Assembly: GCA_027315005.1 (NCBI GenBank)
Contig: DAHUZT010000053.1
Span: forward strand, 1 to 44,718
DNA length: 44,718 bases
Reading direction: 5' to 3'
Source: Acidimicrobiaceae bacterium
GTDB taxonomy: Bacteria > Actinomycetota > Acidimicrobiia > Acidimicrobiales > RAAP-2
The position numbers were made by a program, and so were the translations under genes. The notes under the pieces are model-generated. The model made no database searches and was not told where the DNA came from. It saw only the letters and a program-made list of their open reading frames with translations. Below are positions 40,009 to 44,718 of this stretch, piece by piece (within the stretch, counting starts at the first letter, position 1; every line of letters starts with the position of its first letter).

Positions 40009-40014
40009 TAAGGT
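40009..40014 (+). promoter_or_regulatory. Candidate -10 element TAAGGT of the TetR-like gene
   Basis: TAAGGT lies 11 bases before ATG 40026 and is followed by a run of four Ts. The interval 39782-40008 is otherwise without a convincing gene. Confidence 0.35.
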
Positions 40015-40025
40015 TTTTCGGACGG

Positions 40026-41390
40026 ATGGTGGACGAAGCAGACCACCGGCCGCTGAACGGGGCGAAGGGGCGAGGCGCTGCGGTGAACCAGCGAGACACC
40101 AATCGTCAACTGAAGCGCCAAGCGGTGATCGACGCCGGGCTGGCCCGACTCCTCTCCGGACCGATCGGGGCACTTCGCTCAGTGGTCAACGCCTCGTCGT
40201 TGAGCGCCGAGGCCGGGCTCTCGAAGGACACTACCTACCGGCTGTTCAAGGATAACGACGGGCACTCCAACGACGCCATCATCCGGGAAGTGGCCGCCGC
40301 TGCCTCCCGACCCGCCTGGGCAGGATTCGCCGAGAGCTCGAAGGCCATGGCCACCGCCTTCCAGGATGCCCTCCGCCAGGAGGTCCCGTTCACCGATCTG
40401 TTGATCGACATCATGGCGGCCAACGTCGAGTCCCAGTTCCGTTCTCCCGGAGGACCGACCGGATGGCTGCTCCACGCCGCTGCCATCACCGCCAGCCCGG
40501 CATGGCGGGGTGAACGCCATCTGTCGGCCGAGGACCGGCGGCTCGGCGAGGAGCTGCTCGCCGTCCGAGCCGACTTCTACCGGACGATGACCGACGACCT
40601 GTCTCCGCTGCTCGCTGCTGCCATGTCGCTGATCAATCGCCGTCCGCGTCCGGGGATGGATCCGCGCCGCCTGATCGCCCTCATCCACGCCATGATCGAC
40701 GGGGCGGTGTTGCGTTGGTACATCGACCCCGACACTTTCGACAGCACGCTCATCGGCGAGGCGACGTACGCACTGGCCATCGCTTTCACCGAGGAAGGCG
40801 CTCTGGACGATCCCCGACGGCCGACCGACCCGGATGCGGAGACGGAGTACGACGCACTGCTCCAGGAGGCCGCCACGGCTTGGGAGCGGAGTCCGGGTCG
40901 CACGGTCGGCTCCACCGCACTCGACTGTTCGGTCGAGCCCCACCGCGCGGCCTTGCTCTTCCCTACGGATGCCGACCTCGCCGACGGGGTCATCTGGAAC
41001 CTGGTCCTCGGAGGGGGAACCCTCGTCCGCACTCCATTCGCCCCCTTGCCGGGGGGATCCGAAGGCCAGGAACAGGCGACCGGTCCGGCGTTGCTGCTCG
41101 GGATCCTCCGGCGCCTGCGCGAAGTGGTAGAGGAGCTTCCCGGTGCAGCGGAGCTCGTGCGGGACGAGAAGCCCGCCGTCGGGATCGGCGTCAGTGCGCA
41201 GCTCCAGCATGAAGCGGCCGAGATCATCCGCCGCCACTGCCCCGGGGTCGACCCCCGGATCACTGCGGGCGAGCTGGTGGCCTCCGCTTTGACGGGTGAC
41301 GCCGGATGGCCCGCGGTGATTAGTCTGATGCGGGTGGTCGATGCAGGTGCCCCTGTTCCTACTGACTGGAGATCCGCTCGACCGGAGTGA
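40026..41390 (+). CDS. TetR-like regulator with a long C-terminal region
   Basis: The 454-residue product has a TetR-type helix-turn-helix near the N-terminus: RQAVIDAGLARLLSGPIGALRSVVNASSLSAEAGLSKDTTYRLFKD, where 'A...AGLSKDTTYRLFKD' is the recognition helix. A helical ligand-binding-like region follows (about 70-250), with DAIIREVAAAASRPAWAGFAESS and the segment ALIHAMIDGAVLRWYID. TetR proteins are usually about 200 residues; here a further 200 residues contain PHRAALLFPTDADLADGVIWNLVLG and may form a second sensor-like repeat. Alternative starts are TTG 39996 and GTG 40083. The gene stands alone, with no obvious target beside it. Confidence 0.7.
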   Translation: MVDEADHRPLNGAKGRGAAVNQRDTNRQLKRQAVIDAGLARLLSGPIGALRSVVNASSLSAEAGLSKDTTYRLFKDNDGHSNDAIIREVAAAASRPAWAGFAESSKAMATAFQDALRQEVPFTDLLIDIMAANVESQFRSPGGPTGWLLHAAAITASPAWRGERHLSAEDRRLGEELLAVRADFYRTMTDDLSPLLAAAMSLINRRPRPGMDPRRLIALIHAMIDGAVLRWYIDPDTFDSTLIGEATYALAIAFTEEGALDDPRRPTDPDAETEYDALLQEAATAWERSPGRTVGSTALDCSVEPHRAALLFPTDADLADGVIWNLVLGGGTLVRTPFAPLPGGSEGQEQATGPALLLGILRRLREVVEELPGAAELVRDEKPAVGIGVSAQLQHEAAEIIRRHCPGVDPRITAGELVASALTGDAGWPAVISLMRVVDAGAPVPTDWRSARPE

Positions 41391-41519
41391 CGGATCGGAC
41401 CGGGCGGTTGGCCGATGGTCACCGGGGCGCGATCGAGGCGCCCAGAGTTGGGACGGCTGGGCGATGGGATGCTGGGTGATCAGATGGTGACGACGTCGAG
41501 AAGGCATTGGTATCCGCCA

Positions 41520-44500
41520 TCATGTGCATTGAACGTCCTTGAGAGTGACGGTTGACAATTCGTCGCGGCTCGGCGAAACATCCGAACCCCTGAGCCGGCG
41601 AGCCATCGATTTTGTGGATTCGTCAAGTACCTTTCTTGCGTACCGCCCGTTCCCGAAGTTCGGGTTCCGTCGCGCTTCATCGAATCGAGTCGTCAACTCC
41701 CGTTCGGCGTCTGGAGCTACCGCCAGTCCGTCCGACTCGGCCAAAACCTTAAAGATGGCCAACAGCTCCTCGGGCGAGTAATCCTCGAATACGAGAGTCT
41801 GACCGAACCGTGATTCGAATCCTGGATTCGCTTCCAAGAACTCGTGCATCTGCTCCGTGTAGCCGGCCGCGATGACAACCACCTCGGACCGATGATCCTC
41901 CATGAGCTTCACAAGAGTGTCTACTGCTTCTATGCCAAAGTCCTGTCCGCCGGAACCAGAGCGAGTTAGGGAATAGGCTTCATCGATGAAGAGGACGCCA
42001 CCGCGAGCCTCGTCGAACTTCTGGGTCGTCTTCGTTGCCGTCTGGCCGATGAACCCCGCGACGAGGTCAGCGCGGCCCGTCTCAACAACGTGACCATCTC
42101 GCAGCATCCCAAGTGCAGCGAGGATCCGCCCATACAGTCTTGCAACGGTGGTCTTGCCGGTTCCCGGGGACCCGGCGAATACGAGGTGGGGGCTGATCCG
42201 TCGTGTTTGGACCCCAGCCTCGCGCTGCTTCCGTTGGAGATTCAGTACATCGACAATGTCTGCGACGTTTTGTTTGATGGACTGGATTCCGACCATTGAG
42301 TCGAGTTCGGAAAGCAGCTGCTGGACGGCTGCTCCCCCCGTTTCCGACACGGCCAGCTCCTCGGTTTCACCGATATCCGGTGCCGTAATCGTCACGAGCT
42401 CGTCCGGTTCGAGGTCTGTTCGGCCAGCGAGACGCCTAGCCATCGCGACACGAGCCTTGTCAACAAGGTCGCGGATCTCACGGGCATTGCCAAAAGTAGG
42501 GCCCCGATCGAGCTGCACCATCTCCTTACGCACAGCGTCGACTGTCTCGTCGCCGCAGCGAAGTCCCAACTCCTTCACGCGCCTCCGAAATATCTCGACC
42601 AACTCGTCCACCGTGTAGGAATCGAAGTGAATCGTGTTGGCGAAGCGGGAGTGCAGTCCGGGGTTGGAACTCAGGAAATGCTCCATGTTTGCGGTATAGC
42701 CCGCCGCTATCACGACAACTTCGGAGCGGTGGTCTTCCATCAACTTGACCAGCGTATTTATTGCCTCGGCGCCGAAGTCCGGACCAGTCCCACCCGTGGT
42801 CTGAAGCAGAGAATAGGCCTCGTCGATGAACAGAACGCCGCCCGTGGCCTGCATGAAGTGATCGGTGGTGAGCTTGGCCGTCCCGCCCACGTGCTCCGCT
42901 ACCAGGTCTCCGCGGCTAACCTCGTGGACATCACCCCGGTCAAGGGCTCCCATGGCTGCGAGGAGCCGGCCGTAGAGCCGAGCCACCGTCGTCTTGCCAG
43001 TGCCAGGTGGTCCGGCGAAGACAAGATGGCGACCAATAGGCTCGGCGCTCACGCCCACCGACCGCTGACGCTGTTCGAGCTCCAGGTAGCTGATCATGTC
43101 CCGAACGTCTCTTTTGACAGCCGCCAACCCGACGAGACGGTCGAGTTCGAGAAGCAACTCCTCCATGCCTTGTCCCTGGGGTGCATCGCCCTCAACGGAC
43201 CCCTCGGGCGTGAGTCTCCTCTTGTAAGAGGGTGCGGGTCCAGCCGTGGCTCGTTCAGGCGCTCGTACTGCCAATCCTTGTTGACCCTTGACCACGACGT
43301 TCCCAAGGGTCGGGTCACAGCCCTCGCTGATCTGGACGCCGTCGCCTCCACAGCCGTTCACGAGAAGCTCGACGACGTCGCCCGATGCTCCGCCCTCGAA
43401 TACGACCCCATTCTGCGTCGCTTGCTCAATGACAACTCCATCGGCAACGAGTTTGGACCCGACCCCTGTTACCCGAATGCCGTCCGCCCTCGTGCTTGCA
43501 ATTCGGACCTTTCTCAGGCGCGCCGTCGACTGTTTGCCGATTACCGCCCCCGTCTGCGGCGAATCGATCTCAAGATCCGTTGCCGTCAGGGTTCCGCCCG
43601 ATTCTGTCGCCAGGGCCGCCTTTCCTGATCCCGCGATGTGACAATCCGTCAGGTCCGCTTTGCCGCTAACCAGGAACCCGGCGTCCAGTCCGCCGTCAAT
43701 GACTATGGCTGTGCCTCGGAACTCTCCAGCAGAAGGAACATTGACCACCGCGCCGCTACATTCCCGTGCATGGATGTCGACCGACTCCGCAATGCACGTG
43801 CCCTCGATGCAGTTGATCCCAACGTTCTCTGGATCGACGATCGAGCATCCGTTCAGTTCAAGGTGCCCGCCGTGGACGGCCACAGCGGCACGGCAATTGG
43901 CCATCGTTACGCGGGCCGCGTCGATGCGGGACCTCTGTGACGCAATCAGAGCAATCCCAATTTGACGAATCGATCCTCCTTCAATGTTGATTGCGGACCC
44001 TTTGTCAGCCAATACCGCAGGCATCTGGCCCCGGATGTTGGACACTTCGCAGTCCACCATTGCGACAGTGGCCTTGCCCTCCGCATGAACCGCGATTTGC
44101 TCCGAGTCTCGCAGGGCGCAATTGGTGAGCCTCGCCGAGACGCCCGATCCGGCCCAGAGAAGTGGTAGATCACATTTGCTGAGGTTTAGTGATGACAGCT
44201 GGGCAGTGACAGACTGAAACAGATAAACAGCATTTCCTCCGCAATTGGAGATCTCCGTACCCGATACGTCGACATTTCCGTCCGCCGCTTTCAGGCCACT
44301 CTGCCCGCACCGATTTATGCTTCCACCGCGCAGAGCCAGCGTGGTACCTGAGACTCCGATGCCGAGCCCTTGATCCGCGGACAGTGTCGAGTTTTCGATG
44401 GACAGGATCGAGTTTGTCGCCTCAATCGCAGAACCGTGTGCTGACCAACTGGTACAGTTGCGAAACGCCATGCCGGCATCCGAACAAAAGATCGCAGCCC

Positions 44501-44718
44501 CTGTAGAGTCCCAGGATCGAAAGTCGAGCCCTTCAATAAGAACATCGCGCGACGAGATGATGGCGGCGCATCCGACACGCGTTTCAACCGACACTCGGCC
44601 ATTCTCCGCCACAAGCGTGACCGGCCTCCCAACGCGCAATTGCTCTACATATTGGCCTGGATCTATGACGATCGTGACACCTCCTTGCGTACCATTGATC
44701 GCCTCTTGAATCGAATTG
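41520..44718 (-). CDS. Beta-helix protein with two CbxX/SpoVK-type AAA+ domains (5' end outside window)
   Basis: The frame is open from the right edge to a stop at 41520, with about 1065 visible residues. The start SIQEAINGTQGGVTIVIDPGQYVEQLRVGRPVTLVAENG is the entry of a right-handed parallel beta-helix, which continues to about residue 485 as repeated short turns (GSAINIEGGSIRQIGIALIASQ and similar). After a linker, two AAA+ modules follow, each with LDxxVGIxxIK, HLVFAG(P/S)PGTGKTTVARLYGR as Walker A, GGVLFIDEAYSL as Walker B, and LVKLMEDHRSEVVVIAAGYT. CbxX-type AAA+ proteins include the rubisco activase CbbX and EccA of type VII secretion. The region is visibly lower in G+C than its surroundings. 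The missing N-terminus prevents a full domain list. Confidence 0.88.
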   Translation of the reverse strand, partial: NSIQEAINGTQGGVTIVIDPGQYVEQLRVGRPVTLVAENGRVSVETRVGCAAIISSRDVLIEGLDFRSWDSTGAAIFCSDAGMAFRNCTSWSAHGSAIEATNSILSIENSTLSADQGLGIGVSGTTLALRGGSINRCGQSGLKAADGNVDVSGTEISNCGGNAVYLFQSVTAQLSSLNLSKCDLPLLWAGSGVSARLTNCALRDSEQIAVHAEGKATVAMVDCEVSNIRGQMPAVLADKGSAINIEGGSIRQIGIALIASQRSRIDAARVTMANCRAAVAVHGGHLELNGCSIVDPENVGINCIEGTCIAESVDIHARECSGAVVNVPSAGEFRGTAIVIDGGLDAGFLVSGKADLTDCHIAGSGKAALATESGGTLTATDLEIDSPQTGAVIGKQSTARLRKVRIASTRADGIRVTGVGSKLVADGVVIEQATQNGVVFEGGASGDVVELLVNGCGGDGVQISEGCDPTLGNVVVKGQQGLAVRAPERATAGPAPSYKRRLTPEGSVEGDAPQGQGMEELLLELDRLVGLAAVKRDVRDMISYLELEQRQRSVGVSAEPIGRHLVFAGPPGTGKTTVARLYGRLLAAMGALDRGDVHEVSRGDLVAEHVGGTAKLTTDHFMQATGGVLFIDEAYSLLQTTGGTGPDFGAEAINTLVKLMEDHRSEVVVIAAGYTANMEHFLSSNPGLHSRFANTIHFDSYTVDELVEIFRRRVKELGLRCGDETVDAVRKEMVQLDRGPTFGNAREIRDLVDKARVAMARRLAGRTDLEPDELVTITAPDIGETEELAVSETGGAAVQQLLSELDSMVGIQSIKQNVADIVDVLNLQRKQREAGVQTRRISPHLVFAGSPGTGKTTVARLYGRILAALGMLRDGHVVETGRADLVAGFIGQTATKTTQKFDEARGGVLFIDEAYSLTRSGSGGQDFGIEAVDTLVKLMEDHRSEVVVIAAGYTEQMHEFLEANPGFESRFGQTLVFEDYSPEELLAIFKVLAESDGLAVAPDAERELTTRFDEARRNPNFGNGRYARKVLDESTKSMARRLRGSDVSPSRDELSTVTLKDVQCT

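Overview
The window is high-GC chromosomal DNA (by eye about two-thirds G+C) from an actinobacterium. It carries a complete Pup-proteasome locus in the order arc/mpa, dop, pup, prcB, prcA, pafA, with trmI-type methyltransferase upstream and tatB, tatC and a helY-type helicase downstream. This order matches the mycobacterial neighbourhood. The absence of pafB/pafC beside pafA, the double-length ThyX-like protein, the TTG/GTG starts and many apparently leaderless genes suggest a deep, non-mycobacterial lineage; Acidimicrobiia is my best guess (inference).

Layout. 1-3.4 kb: a bicupin gene cut by the left edge, a hotdog thioesterase, three small membrane-protein genes leading into trmI, and a small ferredoxin. 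3.4-4.6 kb: a secreted lipoprotein with a predicted beta-propeller. 4.7-11.2 kb: the Pup-proteasome system. 11.3-14.2 kb: two tandem signal peptidases I, then tatB and tatC, forming a protein-export block. 14.2-18.0 kb: a Ski2-like helicase and a tandem ThyX-like protein. 18.0-18.5 kb: a non-coding stretch able to form mutually exclusive long pairings, a candidate structured RNA, followed by a DUF4193 zinc-finger protein. 19-21.5 kb: a helical small-domain protein, a GNAT acetyltransferase ending in a 21-bp tandem repeat, and an unrecognised basic protein. 21.8-23.8 kb: a duplicated membrane protein fused to a secreted Met/His/Cys-containing domain. 23.8-26.4 kb: a nitroreductase, two small divergent Cys-rich proteins and a class II aldolase. 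26.4-31.4 kb (minus strand): gcvT-gcvPA-gcvPB preceded by a nuclease-like protein and a MerR regulator with a visible operator. 31.6-33.3 kb: DUF2889, a lipoprotein and a gamma-carbonic-anhydrase-like protein. 33.4-37.8 kb: three polytopic GT-C glycosyltransferases, probably making lipid-linked mannan-type glycans. 37.8-41.4 kb: an amidohydrolase, an SRAP protein and a TetR-like regulator. 41.5 kb to the right edge: a lower-GC gene for a beta-helix protein carrying two CbxX-type AAA+ domains, cut at its 5' end.

How the genes work together. PafA attaches Pup to proteins, Arc unfolds them into the PrcAB chamber, and Dop removes Pup; here Pup already ends in Glu, so no deamidation is needed. The two LepB proteins and TatBC serve export and could process the lipoproteins' neighbours and other envelope proteins, although lipoproteins themselves need signal peptidase II. 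GcvT, GcvPA and GcvPB supply the T and P components of glycine cleavage; the H and L proteins are not in the window.

The most general signal is a TANNNT hexamer, often TAGNNT, lying 4-10 bases before the start codon of about fifteen genes on both strands. It is best read as a -10 element driving leaderless transcripts. I saw no tRNA, rRNA, CRISPR array, insertion sequence or prophage. Coordinates and starts come from reading the sequence; no similarity search or folding program was run.
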